Below, one piece after another: positions 1 to 10,786 of a stretch of 64,000 bases of DNA. Source of the stretch: Butyrivibrio sp. (GTDB taxonomy: Bacteria; Bacillota; Clostridia; Lachnospirales; Lachnospiraceae); assembly GCA_015056585.1 (NCBI GenBank), contig SVFZ01000006.1:1-64000 (forward strand), read 5' to 3'. A program made the translations under genes and the position numbers. A model generated the notes under the pieces. It saw only the letters and a list, made by a program, of their open reading frames with translations, searched no databases and was not told the DNA's origin. Numbering within the stretch: position 1 is the stretch's first letter; the number at the start of each line of letters is the position of its first letter.

Positions 1-1307
1 ATAACCTCTTCAAGAACGTCCCATACTTCCGGCTGAAGCTTGTCTACCATCTTCTTTGCAGCCTTGATATTGTTGGCTTTTTCGTAATCGCAGAGTTTCT
101 TCATAACGAAAGGCTTGAAGAGCTCAACAGCCATTTCCTTAGGAAGACCGCACTGGTATATCTTAAGCTCAGGACCTACGACGATAACCGAACGTCCTGA
201 ATAGTCAACACGCTTACCAAGAAGGTTCTGACGGAAACGTCCGGACTTACCTTTAAGCATGTCTGACAGAGACTTAAGTGCTCTGTTACCGGGGCCTGTT
301 ACAGGTCTGCCTCTTCTGCCGTTGTCAATAAGTGCATCAACAGCCTCCTGAAGCATTCTCTTCTCGTTACGCACGATGATGTCAGGTGCGCCAAGATCAA
401 GAAGTCTCTTAAGACGGTTATTTCTGTTGATAATTCTTCTGTAAAGATCATTAAGATCTGATGTTGCAAAACGTCCGCCATCAAGCTGAACCATAGGACG
501 AAGATCAGGTGGAATTACAGGGATGCAATCCATGATCATCCATGCAGGATCATTGCCTGACTCTCTGAAAGCTTCTACAACCTCAAGTCTCTTGATAATT
601 CTTGCTCTCTTCTGTCCGCTTGAAGTGTCAAGACCTTCCTTAAGTTCCTGATACTCAGCCTCAAGATCGATAGCCTGAAGGAGTTCCTTTATGGACTCAG
701 CACCCATTCCTGCGCGGAACTTGCCGCCCCACTCCTCTCTGGCATCCTGATATTCCTTCTCTGAGAGAACCTGCTTGTACTCAAGTGTTGTCTCTCCGGG
801 ATCAAGTACTATATAAGAAGCAAAGTAAAGTACCTTCTCAAGAACACGGGGAGAAAGGTCGAGAATAAGACCCATTCTGCTAGGTATTCCCTTGAAGTAC
901 CAAATATGTGATACAGGAGCTGCAAGCTCAATATATCCCATTCTCTCACGACGTACGCTGCTCTTTGTGATCTCAACACCGCAACGATCACAGACAACGC
1001 CTTTATATCTGATCTTTTTGTACTTACCGCAGTGACATTCCCAGTCCTTGGTAGGTCCAAATATCCTTTCACAGAACAGACCATCACGCTCAGGCTTAAG
1101 TGTTCTGTAGTTGATTGTCTCAGGCTTGGTTACTTCACCTGCATGTGGGTCATTGTCATTTCTATGAGCCCAGCTTCTGATCTTCTCAGGTGATGCAAGT
1201 CCAATCTTGATAGAATCAAATGTCATTGGCTGATAGGTCTGCTGAAGAGAGCTCCCTCTGCCGCTTGACGCTTCATTTATCGCTTTATTCATTGTTGAAT
1301 CAGACAT
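1..1307 (-). CDS. rpoC: RNA polymerase subunit beta' (5' part)
   Basis: This is the N-terminal 435 residues of the beta' subunit; the gene runs off the left edge, so the catalytic NADFDGD loop is not in view. The start ATG at 1307 follows an AGAGG ribosome site. The N-terminal zinc ribbon is present, with Cys at about 91, 93, 106 and 109. Further on come the conserved segments with [10 protein letters not shown] and [19 protein letters not shown]. The gene lies 90 bases after rpoB in the usual rpoBC order and is very probably cotranscribed with it. Identity is certain from the conserved blocks. Confidence 0.98.
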   Translation of the reverse strand, partial: MSDSTMNKAINEASSGRGSSLQQTYQPMTFDSIKIGLASPEKIRSWAHRNDNDPHAGEVTKPETINYRTLKPERDGLFCERIFGPTKDWECHCGKYKKIRYKGVVCDRCGVEITKSSVRRERMGYIELAAPVSHIWYFKGIPSRMGLILDLSPRVLEKVLYFASYIVLDPGETTLEYKQVLSEKEYQDAREEWGGKFRAGMGAESIKELLQAIDLEAEYQELKEGLDTSSGQKRARIIKRLEVVEAFRESGNDPAWMIMDCIPVIPPDLRPMVQLDGGRFATSDLNDLYRRIINRNNRLKRLLDLGAPDIIVRNEKRMLQEAVDALIDNGRRGRPVTGPGNRALKSLSDMLKGKSGRFRQNLLGKRVDYSGRSVIVVGPELKIYQCGLPKEMAVELFKPFVMKKLCDYEKANNIKAAKKMVDKLQPEVWDVLEEV

Positions 1308-1362
1308 TCGTAACCTCTTTTCTGTATATTTATCGTTTACTATAAGTTACTTATATGGTGCC

Positions 1363-1382
1363 TGACCGGTCAAAACCGGTCA
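1363..1382 (-). promoter_or_regulatory. Perfect hairpin in the rpoB-rpoC gap
   Basis: An 8-bp perfect inverted repeat (TGACCGGT / ACCGGTCA) with a 4-base loop sits just after the rpoB stop. No T-run follows in the direction of transcription, so it is not a standard intrinsic terminator. It could be an mRNA processing or stability element that sets the rpoB:rpoC ratio. The structure is seen; the role is inferred. Confidence 0.5.
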
Positions 1383-1397
1383 AACACTTATTTCCGA

Positions 1398-4300
1398 TTA
1401 CTCATCTTCAGATGGATCAAAGTCTTCATCAAAAGAATCCTCTGATTCAAAATCTTCTGTTTCTTCAGATACAAGCTCTCCGCTGTCATCAAAGTGCTGT
1501 TTGGAATAGCCGTTAGCCTCAAACTGCTCCTGACCATAATCGCGAGCCACATCACCTTCCATCTCGAAACGATAATCAGAGTCTGTATAATCAACGCTCT
1601 CCATAATCTCAACTTCAGTATTGTCTTCACGAAGAACTTTAATATCAAGTCCCAGGGACTGAAGCTCTTTCAAAAGAACCTTGAATGACTCAGGTACACC
1701 GGGCTCAGGAATGTTATCGCCCTTAATGATTGCCTCATAAGTCTTAACACGTCCTACAACATCGTCAGACTTAACTGTAAGGATTTCCTGAAGTGTATAA
1801 GCTGCACCATAAGCCTCGAGGGCCCAAACTTCCATTTCTCCGAAACGCTGTCCACCGAACTGAGCTTTACCACCCAGAGGCTGCTGTGTTACAAGAGAGT
1901 AAGGGCCGGTTGAACGAGCATGGATCTTATCGTCAACCAGATGATGGAGCTTAAGGTAATGCATGTGTCCGATAGTTGTAGGGCTGTCAAACTTCTGACC
2001 TGTTCTACCATCGCGGAGCTGTACCTTTCCGTCTGATCTGATAGGTACTCCCTTCCAAAGCTCTCTGTGGTCTCTGTTCTCATAGAGGTAATCCATTATT
2101 TCAGGATGTACGAGATCCTTGTACTTAGCTTCGAACTCTTCCCATGTGCTGTTTACGTAGTCATTGGCAAGTTCAAGAGTATCCTGAATATCTATCTCGT
2201 TTGCACCATCAAAGATTGGTGTTGCAATGTTAAATCCAAGTGCCTTCGCTGCAAGAGAAAGGTGAATCTCCAGGACCTGTCCGATATTCATACGGGAAGG
2301 AACGCCCAGAGGGTTAAGCACGATATCAAGCGGTCTGCCGTTTGGAAGATATGGCATATCTTCGATAGGAAGAACTCTTGAAACGACACCCTTATTACCG
2401 TGACGGCCAGCCATCTTATCACCAACAGAGATCTTTCTCTTCTGGGCAATGTAGATACGAACTGCCTGATTTACTCCGGGTGAAAGCTCATCTCCGTTAT
2501 CTCTTGTAAATACCTTGGCATCAACTACGATACCATATTCTCCGTGAGGAACCTTAAGGGAAGTATCACGTACCTCTCTTGCCTTCTCACCAAAGATTGC
2601 TCTCAAGAGTCTTTCTTCAGCTGTAAGCTCTGTTTCGCCCTTAGGTGTAACCTTACCAACGAGGATATCACCGGCACGAACCTCAGCACCGATACGGATA
2701 ATTCCGCGATCGTCAAGATCCTTAAGTGCATCATCACCTACGCCGGGAACATCACGTGTGATTTCTTCCGGTCCAAGCTTGGTCTCACGAGCCTCTGCCT
2801 CATACTCTTCGATATGAACAGATGTAAATACATCATCACGAACAAGTCTCTCAGAAAGAAGAACAGCATCCTCGTAGTTGTAACCTTCCCATGTCATGAA
2901 TCCGATAAGAGGGTTCTTACCAAGACCAAGTTCTCCCTGTGATGTTGAAGGTCCATCTGCTATAACCTGTCCTGCTTCAACATGATCGCCCTTAAATACA
3001 ATAGGTCTCTGGTTGTAGCAGTTACTTTGGTTAGATCTCTGGAATTTGATAAGATGGAACTCTTCCTTCTCGCCATCATCATATGTCATCTGGATAAGCT
3101 TACTGTCTACAAAGTCGATAGTGCCGGCTTTTCTTGCCACTACACATACGCCTGAGTCAACAGCTGCCTTACGCTCCATACCTGTACCAACAGCAGGAGC
3201 CTCTGTAGTTAAAAGAGGTACCGCCTGACGCTGCATGTTTGATCCCATCAGCGCACGGTTAGCATCGTCATTCTCAAGGAATGGGATAAGCGCTGTAGCT
3301 ACTGAGAATACCATACGAGGTGATACGTCCATATACTCAACCATTGTCTTAGGGTACTCGGATGTCTCATCCTTGTAACGGCCAGAAACAGTCTTTCTCT
3401 TGAAGTGGCCTTCCTCATCAAGCGGAGTATTAGCCTGAGCTACATGGTAGTTATCCTCTTCGTCGGCAGTAAGGTATTCAACCTCATCTGTAACAACAGG
3501 ATTTTCAGGATCTGTTCTGTCTACCTTACGATAAGGAGCCTCAACAAATCCATAGTCATTTACTCTTGCATAGCTTGCAAGAGAGTTGATAAGACCGATG
3601 TTAGGTCCTTCAGGTGTCTCGATAGGACACATACGGCCATAGTGTGTATAGTGTACGTCTCGAACCTCGAATCCGGCTCTGTCTCTTGAAAGTCCACCGG
3701 GACCAAGAGCTGAAAGACGTCTCTTATGAGTAAGCTCACCAAGAGGGTTGTTCTGATCCATAAACTGTGAAAGCTGTGATGAACCAAAGAACTCCTTAAC
3801 AGCTGCCTGTACAGGCTTGATGTTGATAAGAGTCTGAGGAGAAACCTCTTCGGTATCATGGGTTGTCATTCTCTCACGAACTACTCTTTCAAGTCTTGAA
3901 AGACCGATTCTGTACTGGTTCTGTAAAAGCTCACCTACGCAGCGGATACGTCTGTTACCCAGATGGTCGATATCGTCATCATTGCCGATACCATACTCAA
4001 GGTGAATATTATAGTTAATAGAAGCAATGATGTCTTCCTTAGTAATGTGCTTTGGAATAAGATCATGAACGCGCTTCTTGATAGTCTCTGCAAGGCCTTC
4101 AGGATCATTCTTGGCTGTATACTCTTCAAGGATTTCCTTAAGTACCGGATAATAAACATTCTCGTTGATTCCAAGTTCCTTAGGATCACAATCAATGAAG
4201 TTTGTGATATCAACCATCATGTTGGAAAGAACCTTAACGTTTCTCTCCTCTTCCTGAAGAATGACATAAGGAATAGCCGCATTCTGGATCTCTGTCGCAA

Positions 4301-5267
4301 GGGCTCTGTCAACCTTGGTACCTGCAGAAGCAATCATCTCGCCTGTTGTCTCGTCAACAACGTCCTCTGCAAGAACATGTCCATTAATACGGTTCTTGAA
4401 GTGTAACTTCTTATTAAATTTATAACGTCCAACCTTCGCAAGATCATATCTTCTCGGATCAAAGAACATAGCATTGATAAGGCTCTCTGCGCTTTCAACA
4501 CTAAGAGGTTCACCGGGACGGATCTTTCTGTAAAGTTCAAGAAGTCCGCTCTGGTAATCCGTAGAAGAATCCTTGGAAAAGCTTCCCTGAATCTTGGGTT
4601 CATCGCCGAAAAGTTCAAGAATCTCTTCGTTTGTACCTATACCAAGAGCTCTGATGAGTACAGTTACAGGAACCTTTCTGGTTCTGTCTACTCTTGCATA
4701 GAATACGTCATTAGGATCGGTCTCGTACTCAAGCCATGCGCCTCTGTTAGGAATAACAGTGCAGGCCATAAGCTGTTTACCGATCTTATCGTAAGTAATA
4801 TCGTAATAAATGCCGGGTGAACGAACAAGCTGGCTGACGATAACTCGCTCTGCGCCATTGATAACGAAAGTACCTGTCGCTGTCATCAAAGGAAGATCGC
4901 CCATGAATATCTCATGCTCTGTAATCTCGTCCTTTTCCTTATTATGGAGACGAACTTTAACCTTCAAAGGTGCAGCAAATGTTGCATCTCTCTCCTTGCA
5001 CTTCTCAATCGTATTTTTATTCTTGTCGATCTCGTCCTCGCAAAGCTTGAAATCAACAAATTCCAGACTGAGTTTGCCGCTGTAATCCTCAATTGGAGAG
5101 ATATCGTCAAAGACTTCTTTTAAGCCTTCGTCAAGAAACCACTGATATGAATTCTTCTGTACTTCAATCAGGTTTGGCATCTCCAGGACTTCCTTCTGGC
5201 GCTGGAAACTCATACGGATATTCTTACCCGAGCCAGTAGGATGTAATCTGTTTTTTTCCATTGACAT
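1398..5267 (-). CDS. rpoB: RNA polymerase subunit beta
   Basis: This 1289-residue protein is the beta subunit of RNA polymerase. The rifampicin-pocket region reads [20 protein letters not shown] followed by [11 protein letters not shown], with the D, H and S residues that are changed in resistant mutants all in sensitive form. [19 protein letters not shown] and [13 protein letters not shown], both near-universal, are present. The C-terminus is a strongly acidic tail ([16 protein letters not shown]). The start ATG at 5267 follows GGGGTG. Upstream there is no rplL: the neighbour is a divergent acyltransferase. rpoBC must therefore be driven from the 185-base divergent gap, where no clear consensus promoter was found, or from elsewhere. 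Confidence 0.99.
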   Translation of the reverse strand: MSMEKNRLHPTGSGKNIRMSFQRQKEVLEMPNLIEVQKNSYQWFLDEGLKEVFDDISPIEDYSGKLSLEFVDFKLCEDEIDKNKNTIEKCKERDATFAAPLKVKVRLHNKEKDEITEHEIFMGDLPLMTATGTFVINGAERVIVSQLVRSPGIYYDITYDKIGKQLMACTVIPNRGAWLEYETDPNDVFYARVDRTRKVPVTVLIRALGIGTNEEILELFGDEPKIQGSFSKDSSTDYQSGLLELYRKIRPGEPLSVESAESLINAMFFDPRRYDLAKVGRYKFNKKLHFKNRINGHVLAEDVVDETTGEMIASAGTKVDRALATEIQNAAIPYVILQEEERNVKVLSNMMVDITNFIDCDPKELGINENVYYPVLKEILEEYTAKNDPEGLAETIKKRVHDLIPKHITKEDIIASINYNIHLEYGIGNDDDIDHLGNRRIRCVGELLQNQYRIGLSRLERVVRERMTTHDTEEVSPQTLINIKPVQAAVKEFFGSSQLSQFMDQNNPLGELTHKRRLSALGPGGLSRDRAGFEVRDVHYTHYGRMCPIETPEGPNIGLINSLASYARVNDYGFVEAPYRKVDRTDPENPVVTDEVEYLTADEEDNYHVAQANTPLDEEGHFKRKTVSGRYKDETSEYPKTMVEYMDVSPRMVFSVATALIPFLENDDANRALMGSNMQRQAVPLLTTEAPAVGTGMERKAAVDSGVCVVARKAGTIDFVDSKLIQMTYDDGEKEEFHLIKFQRSNQSNCYNQRPIVFKGDHVEAGQVIADGPSTSQGELGLGKNPLIGFMTWEGYNYEDAVLLSERLVRDDVFTSVHIEEYEAEARETKLGPEEITRDVPGVGDDALKDLDDRGIIRIGAEVRAGDILVGKVTPKGETELTAEERLLRAIFGEKAREVRDTSLKVPHGEYGIVVDAKVFTRDNGDELSPGVNQAVRIYIAQKRKISVGDKMAGRHGNKGVVSRVLPIEDMPYLPNGRPLDIVLNPLGVPSRMNIGQVLEIHLSLAAKALGFNIATPIFDGANEIDIQDTLELANDYVNSTWEEFEAKYKDLVHPEIMDYLYENRDHRELWKGVPIRSDGKVQLRDGRTGQKFDSPTTIGHMHYLKLHHLVDDKIHARSTGPYSLVTQQPLGGKAQFGGQRFGEMEVWALEAYGAAYTLQEILTVKSDDVVGRVKTYEAIIKGDNIPEPGVPESFKVLLKELQSLGLDIKVLREDNTEVEIMESVDYTDSDYRFEMEGDVARDYGQEQFEANGYSKQHFDDSGELVSEETEDFESEDSFDEDFDPSEDE

Positions 5268-5452
5268 TCACCCCGTTCTTTATATTTTTGGTAATTCCTC
5301 TTGCATATGCCAAGAAGAATTAGTACAATTTAAAGAGTCTCTTAAAAAAGTGCGCAAAAAGACCCACTGCACCACAATAGTGCATTATCCATTGTAAGCC
5401 TAAGCAAATGAATTTGTCAAGGGGTTTTTTTGATATAGTGGAGAACATAAAA

Positions 5453-6529
5453 ATGAAATATGAAAGAGCTAATCAACTACAGTTTTGGCGCTTTTTAGCA
5501 TTTTTAATTATTTTCCAGTGTCACGCAAGTCAATGGGCGCCATTCCAAATTGATAATATCAGAGCCCTTCTGGGCGTTTTCTTCTTTGTTCTTCTAAGCG
5601 GAGCTATGTCTTCATATGCCCTGCACCAGAAAGCTTTCCGCAATGACTCAAAGGGCATTTTGGATCATAAGATCAAAAGTGTTATCAGAGCATATCCGCT
5701 ATATATAATCACAAATTGCTTTACTATGGCTTATTTAATTCCAATTGATTTAGTTACAAGCCATAGCTTTAAAGATCTCGCCAAAGAATTCATCAATTTT
5801 ATTCTTACAGCAACCATGCTTCAGCCCTGGTTTTTGAAGACAGAATCCTTTAATGCCACCAGCTGGTACGTCGCATCAGTTTCTTGGATTGGTATACTAA
5901 GCATTCCCGTTCATATCTTCTCAGAAAAAAAACTGGGCAGTAAGCGCCCAGTGATTCTAATGTCCATATTAGCATTAGCCGGAGTCCTATATACGGCAAT
6001 AATGACTTTTGGAGCATCATACATATTAAAGATTGATATTACTACAGTACCAATACTATACCACCCATTAGTCCTGCTAGGGTTGTTCATAAGCGGAATG
6101 TCTTTAGGTTTTATTGCCATTATCCTTATAGACAGAGCATCTGAGCGCAAAACCAAAAGTAGCGTATTCACTATGCTTGAAATTATTCTTACCGTTTTAT
6201 GGCTCTCTCTATTATTCTATCCATCGACAAATATTGGAATATTCCCTGTATTGTCGATCGTGGTTGACTATTTCCTGATCTTAGTCTTTATCTTTGGAAG
6301 AGGGAAATTGTCTGATCTATTCAGACTATCCCCTCTTGTTCACCTTGGCAATATTACTTTTGAGACATATTTGGTTCATCAGATTATCATTTTTGCATTT
6401 TGCTTTAGAAACGGGTGGAGCAGCTTCTCACGTCTGGGAAATCTGTTCGCACTCTCTTTATGCATGTTTGTCACCCTTGTAATATCTGATTTCCTGCATT
6501 CAATGGTAGGTAGACGAACAATGAAATGA
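5453..6529 (+). CDS. Acyltransferase-3 family membrane protein (OafA/YrhL-like)
   Basis: A polytopic membrane protein of 358 residues. It begins with the acyltransferase-3 signature of an R-F segment followed by a membrane helix with a conserved His (FWRFLAFLIIFQCHA). Family members transfer acetyl or other acyl groups to extracytoplasmic sugars. The ATG at 5453 is chosen over the in-frame ATG at 5408 because GTGGAG lies at good distance before it. It is one of the few plus-strand genes here. It is divergent from rpoB and convergent with the next gene, leaving only four bases between the stop codons. The likely role is O-acylation of the locus polysaccharide; substrate unknown. Confidence 0.85.
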   Translation: MKYERANQLQFWRFLAFLIIFQCHASQWAPFQIDNIRALLGVFFFVLLSGAMSSYALHQKAFRNDSKGILDHKIKSVIRAYPLYIITNCFTMAYLIPIDLVTSHSFKDLAKEFINFILTATMLQPWFLKTESFNATSWYVASVSWIGILSIPVHIFSEKKLGSKRPVILMSILALAGVLYTAIMTFGASYILKIDITTVPILYHPLVLLGLFISGMSLGFIAIILIDRASERKTKSSVFTMLEIILTVLWLSLLFYPSTNIGIFPVLSIVVDYFLILVFIFGRGKLSDLFRLSPLVHLGNITFETYLVHQIIIFAFCFRNGWSSFSRLGNLFALSLCMFVTLVISDFLHSMVGRRTMK

Positions 6530-6533
6530 TACA

Positions 6534-8171
6534 TCACTCACTGTACAGATAGTACACATCATAACTATCGTCACTATAATCCAGCTTTTTCCATAATGAA
6601 TTAGCAGCTTCCAATCCACTTCTAATCTTATTCGGGTCACATGTTTTGCATGCATACACTATCAGATTGTCATTATCGCTCAAAGCTTGATTTAATGTAA
6701 CCTTGAAATTATCCTCCATAGTAGAAAAATACATAGGATGCGCATAATTCATTTCAATCTCGCTCTTATACGAAGTCCCTTCCGGATCAACCAACATGGC
6801 ATTAACTCCGGAGTATTGGGATATATAATCAATCCTTGCTGAATCGTTGTACAAATAATAAGGTTCCAGCCTTTTTTTCCAATGGATACAGCATAATACA
6901 GAAAAAGCTATCAGGACTGCACCACATGCATGCGGATTCTTTATTACAAGCTTGGCGGTTTTCCATAATGTCAAAACTATCAGCATGCTTATCATTGGCA
7001 TAACCGGCATCTGATACCTATCCACAACCCATGGTGATAATGCAGCAACTACAATATAATACACAGCAGCAGGAATCGCTATATAAAAGTACTTTTCATA
7101 CTCTTTTAATCCACCGTCTTCTGCCCTTCTGATAAGCTTACATGCACTAACAGCTATCCACAGAATCATCAAGGTCATAACACCAGCAATAAGCTTTTTG
7201 CTCCCTGCAAACAGTGACATACATAGCCACCATAAATAGCTTTTCAATCTATATATCAGTCCTACCAGTCCAATATTCCCCGCTACATCCTGACCTCTAT
7301 TTGAAAATAGAACCTGACTTATAGAAAAAGGCCAGACAACAATATAAATCACCCCCGAAGCTATTAAATTTCTGATGTACTTCCTTGGCGAAGTACTTCT
7401 TCGCAACATATAAACCACATTCAGAACAACTATAGGGAAAACAAAAAACGCAGCAAAATACTGCGTGAGCATTGCCATAAAAACAACCAGACAATGCTTG
7501 ACTATTTCATGACTCTCGTTACCATATCCTCTCAGGCACCAGCTTATAGACATATACAATAACAGCGCTAGCCAAAAAGCAAGCATTGCATACATCCTAA
7601 AATATGTTGCATTATTCACGAATTCAAAACTCAATCCATAGAATAACGCAGCCGAACATGCTATTAAAGATTTGTCTTCGCCAAGTACAAGCAAAATAAT
7701 CTTAAATATCAAGACGCACGTAAACAGCAAGAAAAAAATGTTAATAAGATATCCTGTCCATTTTATCGATAGATTCGGAAAAAAGGACGAAAAAGTGTTT
7801 AGGAAAAAATAGTATAATGGTGGGTGGACATCTTGTGACAGTATTATGTACATATTCAAATAATTGAATTTTCCCGATGCCCCTGTAGTATATCGTTCAA
7901 TAACTTCTTCATGAGTTTCCCATCTTTCCACCGGAAATCTCATATCATCAAAATCAGCCACAACATCTGAAAGGTCTGATGTCCTTATACCCTCTAAAAT
8001 CCTGCTGGCAGATGTACAATACACATTTGAAAAAAGGAACGAACAGGTTTCATCCAAAAAGAATCCATTTTTCTTTTGCATATAAGAATATGAATTAAGA
8101 AATACGACACCAATAATCATCAAAACAATAATGACGTTAATAAGATTCTTTTTTACACCACCACTTTTCAT
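6534..8171 (-). CDS. GT-C type membrane glycosyltransferase-like protein
   Basis: A 545-residue protein with many membrane helices. It has an early extracytoplasmic acidic motif (LDETCSF, about residue 38) and a DVHPPLYYF motif after a long first loop, the pattern of PMT/ArnT-like GT-C enzymes that use polyprenyl-phosphate sugars. A second protein with the same architecture lies at 56155..57639 (LDEIWNY, DVHPPLYYI), so the two are paralogs at opposite ends of the locus. It starts five bases after the preceding ligase and is the last gene of a long minus-strand operon. No terminator was seen after it. Likely transfers a sugar side group outside the membrane. Confidence 0.75.
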   Translation of the reverse strand: MKSGGVKKNLINVIIVLMIIGVVFLNSYSYMQKKNGFFLDETCSFLFSNVYCTSASRILEGIRTSDLSDVVADFDDMRFPVERWETHEEVIERYTTGASGKFNYLNMYIILSQDVHPPLYYFFLNTFSSFFPNLSIKWTGYLINIFFLLFTCVLIFKIILLVLGEDKSLIACSAALFYGLSFEFVNNATYFRMYAMLAFWLALLLYMSISWCLRGYGNESHEIVKHCLVVFMAMLTQYFAAFFVFPIVVLNVVYMLRRSTSPRKYIRNLIASGVIYIVVWPFSISQVLFSNRGQDVAGNIGLVGLIYRLKSYLWWLCMSLFAGSKKLIAGVMTLMILWIAVSACKLIRRAEDGGLKEYEKYFYIAIPAAVYYIVVAALSPWVVDRYQMPVMPMISMLIVLTLWKTAKLVIKNPHACGAVLIAFSVLCCIHWKKRLEPYYLYNDSARIDYISQYSGVNAMLVDPEGTSYKSEIEMNYAHPMYFSTMEDNFKVTLNQALSDNDNLIVYACKTCDPNKIRSGLEAANSLWKKLDYSDDSYDVYYLYSE

Positions 8172-8176
8172 AAGTT

Positions 8177-9589
8177 TTATCTCTTAATTTTTCCAAGTTC
8201 TGTCTTTTCAAATTCTGTATCCCTGAACTCAACATGATAAATTCTCTTATAGATAGGAAGTGTCTTGTTAAGCTCAGAAACAAAATCTTTAACTTCTTCC
8301 TGAGAATCACTGTCACAATAAACGCCCAAATTAATTCTATCGTCACGCTCAAATGCCAGACACTCTTTAATCTTAGGGCATTTACCTACAAGCCTTTCCA
8401 ATTCCTCAGGGCTTACATTCTCTCCGCTGGAAAGAATGATTAGGTTCTTCTTTCTGCCTGTGATGTACATGAAGCCATCATCAGCAATATAGCCCAAGTC
8501 TCCGGTGTGAAGGAGCCCATCTTTATCCAATACCTCTGCTGTTCCTTCCGGATCCTTGTAATATCCGAGCATAACGCCATGGTAGCGGACACAGATTTCT
8601 CCATCAACAATTAGCACTTCGCAGCCATCAACCGGAAGCCCAACTGAATCCATATGATTTATTACGTCAAAGTTACATGTAATATTGCCGGTTGTCTCAG
8701 TCATTCCGTAATACTGGCCAAATCCGATTCCATTCTCGAGGAATGTTTTAATAACATCAATATCTGGCTTCGCACCACCCGTGAGGGCCAGCTTAAGACC
8801 ACCAAGACGTTCTATATGTCCCTTTTTAATGCAATTCTGCCAAAGATTCAAAATGCCCGGAGTAACAAGCCCGATATCAACCTGCTCGCCTTCAAGATCG
8901 GAAAGTACGTTCCTGGGATCAGCACTCAGATAAGTTGTAGCTCCCTGTTCAATTCTGTAGAGCCATCCATTGATTCCTGCAACATGATAAAATGGGAAAA
9001 CATTGTAGACTCTTTTTCCTGAAATTGCTATCTCTTCCTCTGAATAATCATCATTATGGCCCTCTACAACAAATCCAAGGAGGTTGTTTACTGAAAGCAT
9101 AACGCCCTTTGAAAGGCTTGTTGTTCCCGAAGTAAATATAATAACAGCAAGATTTTCTTTCTCTTCATCTGTAAAATCCTTAAGCTCAAGGCTTCCGTTA
9201 TTCACGTCGAGCATCTCAGCCTTATCGGCAATCTTAATGTTTGCAGGGGCCTTATCCCTGTACTTATCTTCTACAATAAAGCCGTCAAGATCTGACTTAT
9301 AGATTGCAGCTGCGATGTTCTCAGGTGTCTCTAGAAAGTTTACCGGGACAATAACACCTCTGCTAAAGAGGATTGCTCCAAGAAGTACCGTGTACTCATA
9401 GTTACTGTCAGCCATAATACCAATATGCTTACCGGCAAGATTCCCAAAGGTATTCTTAAGATTATAAGCGCATGCCTTCATCTTATTAAGATACTCTCTG
9501 TAAGTCACCTCATAGCTGTTCTCGCCATCAAGATTCTTAAAAGCCGGAGCATCACCATAACTCTCCATAAGTTTCAATAATTCAACCAT
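8177..9589 (-). CDS. Adenylate-forming ligase (acyl/aminoacyl-ACP type)
   Basis: An ANL-superfamily enzyme of 470 residues. The A3 loop is FTSGTTSLSKGV, with Ser where Gly is usual. The YYGMTETTG segment, the HTGDLGY Asp motif and the C-terminal lysine region (KTELGKIKR) are all present, so it should adenylate a carboxylate. It is closely similar in order and motifs to the ligase at 13050..14465, including the GENSY and KKNLIILSSGENVSPEELE segments, so they are paralogs. The ATG at 9589 follows GGAG with 9-base spacing and is preferred to an upstream in-frame codon. With two ACPs in the same operon, thioester loading of an ACP is the likely use; the acid is unknown. Confidence 0.85.
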   Translation of the reverse strand: MVELLKLMESYGDAPAFKNLDGENSYEVTYREYLNKMKACAYNLKNTFGNLAGKHIGIMADSNYEYTVLLGAILFSRGVIVPVNFLETPENIAAAIYKSDLDGFIVEDKYRDKAPANIKIADKAEMLDVNNGSLELKDFTDEEKENLAVIIFTSGTTSLSKGVMLSVNNLLGFVVEGHNDDYSEEEIAISGKRVYNVFPFYHVAGINGWLYRIEQGATTYLSADPRNVLSDLEGEQVDIGLVTPGILNLWQNCIKKGHIERLGGLKLALTGGAKPDIDVIKTFLENGIGFGQYYGMTETTGNITCNFDVINHMDSVGLPVDGCEVLIVDGEICVRYHGVMLGYYKDPEGTAEVLDKDGLLHTGDLGYIADDGFMYITGRKKNLIILSSGENVSPEELERLVGKCPKIKECLAFERDDRINLGVYCDSDSQEEVKDFVSELNKTLPIYKRIYHVEFRDTEFEKTELGKIKR

Positions 9590-9625
9590 TTCATATTTCT
9601 CCTTTAACACACACAACAACAGTTC

Positions 9626-10750
9626 TTATTTATAATACTTCTTATACCACTCTGCAAACTTTCTAAGTCCGTCCCTAAGTGGTGTTGACGGCTTAAATCC
9701 AAAATCATTGGCAAGCGGAGTTACATCAGCATAAGTAACTTCCACATCTCCAGGCTGCATCGGAACAAGCTCTTTATGGGATTCAAAGTCATAATCCTCA
9801 GGAAGCACTCCCGCCCTGATAAGCTCCTGCTGAAGGATATCAACAAAATCAAGGAGGTTTACAGGATCGTTATTGCCAATGTTATAAACCTTATATCTGA
9901 CTCCGTTCTCATTCTCTGAAGGTGCAACCTGCATTACATTGATGATTCCTTCAACGATATCATCAACATATGTAAAGTCGCGTTTACAGTTCCCATAATT
10001 GAATATCCTGATATTCTCTCCCTTAACAAGCTTGTTCGTAAATCCAAAATAGGCCATATCCGGTCTTCCAGCCGGACCATAAACAGTAAAGAATCTAAGC
10101 CCAGTGCTTGGGATACCGTAAATTTTGGAATAGGCATGAGCAAGAAGTTCATTGCTCTTCTTGGTTGCTGCATAAAGTGATACAGGATTATCCACCTTAT
10201 CATCCGTACTGAACGGAATCTTTTTGTTCGCGCCATAGACGCTCGAGCTTGAAGCATATACGAGATGTTCAACGCCTTGATAGCTGTCAGTCCTTGCGTC
10301 ATATGAATGCCTGCAGGCTTCGAGAATATTACAGAAGCCAATAAGATTGGACTCTACATAAGCGTATGGATTGTCTATAGAGTAGCGAACGCCTGCCTGC
10401 GCAGCAAGATTAACAACAACCTCCGGCCTGAACTCTGCAAATATCCTGTCGATAATTCCTTTGTCAGCAAGGTTCCCTTTAACAAAAGAGAATCTTTCCT
10501 CCCCAGAAAAGTTGTCAGGAAGCCCATACTCGCCAAGCTTCCTGCCGCCCAGATCAAGCATAGCTGCTATATTCTTAAGACGGTCCTCCTTGATTCCAAC
10601 GTCATAGTAATCATTCAAGCTGTCCAAACCGAGTATTCTGATATCCGAATACTCCATAAGAAGCTCCATGCACAGGTTTGATCCGATGAATCCGCCTGCA
10701 CCTGTCACAAATATTCTTTTCCCGCTAAGATTAATGTTTTTATCAAGCAT
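9626..10750 (-). CDS. UDP-glucuronate 4-epimerase-like SDR enzyme
   Basis: An extended short-chain dehydrogenase of 374 residues. The nucleotide-binding motif is TGAGGFIGSN (residues 16-25) and the active site is Y193-x3-K197 in LYAATKKSN. The SSSVYGANKKIPF, LRFFTVYGPAGRPDMAYF and NYGNCKRDFTYVDDI segments are typical of UDP-glucuronate 4-epimerases, which make UDP-galacturonate in the cytoplasm. Its presumed substrate is supplied by the UDP-glucose dehydrogenase at 52060..53292. The ATG at 10750 follows GGGAAAAG and is preferred to a GTG 21 bases upstream. It lies between a GH16 enzyme and a ligase in the same operon. Confidence 0.88.
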   Translation of the reverse strand: MLDKNINLSGKRIFVTGAGGFIGSNLCMELLMEYSDIRILGLDSLNDYYDVGIKEDRLKNIAAMLDLGGRKLGEYGLPDNFSGEERFSFVKGNLADKGIIDRIFAEFRPEVVVNLAAQAGVRYSIDNPYAYVESNLIGFCNILEACRHSYDARTDSYQGVEHLVYASSSSVYGANKKIPFSTDDKVDNPVSLYAATKKSNELLAHAYSKIYGIPSTGLRFFTVYGPAGRPDMAYFGFTNKLVKGENIRIFNYGNCKRDFTYVDDIVEGIINVMQVAPSENENGVRYKVYNIGNNDPVNLLDFVDILQQELIRAGVLPEDYDFESHKELVPMQPGDVEVTYADVTPLANDFGFKPSTPLRDGLRKFAEWYKKYYK

Positions 10751-10786
10751 TTCTTTTCCCGTCCAATTCACAAATATTTGTCTGCC

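Noticed and set aside
2544-4406. Several plus-strand open frames of 90-150 codons opposite rpoB
   Set aside because: They lie antisense to a highly conserved gene and show no recognisable domains; typical shadow frames.
5414-5439. TTGTCA and TATAGT upstream of the plus-strand acyltransferase as a promoter
   Set aside because: The spacing is only 14 bases, too short for a normal sigma-A promoter.
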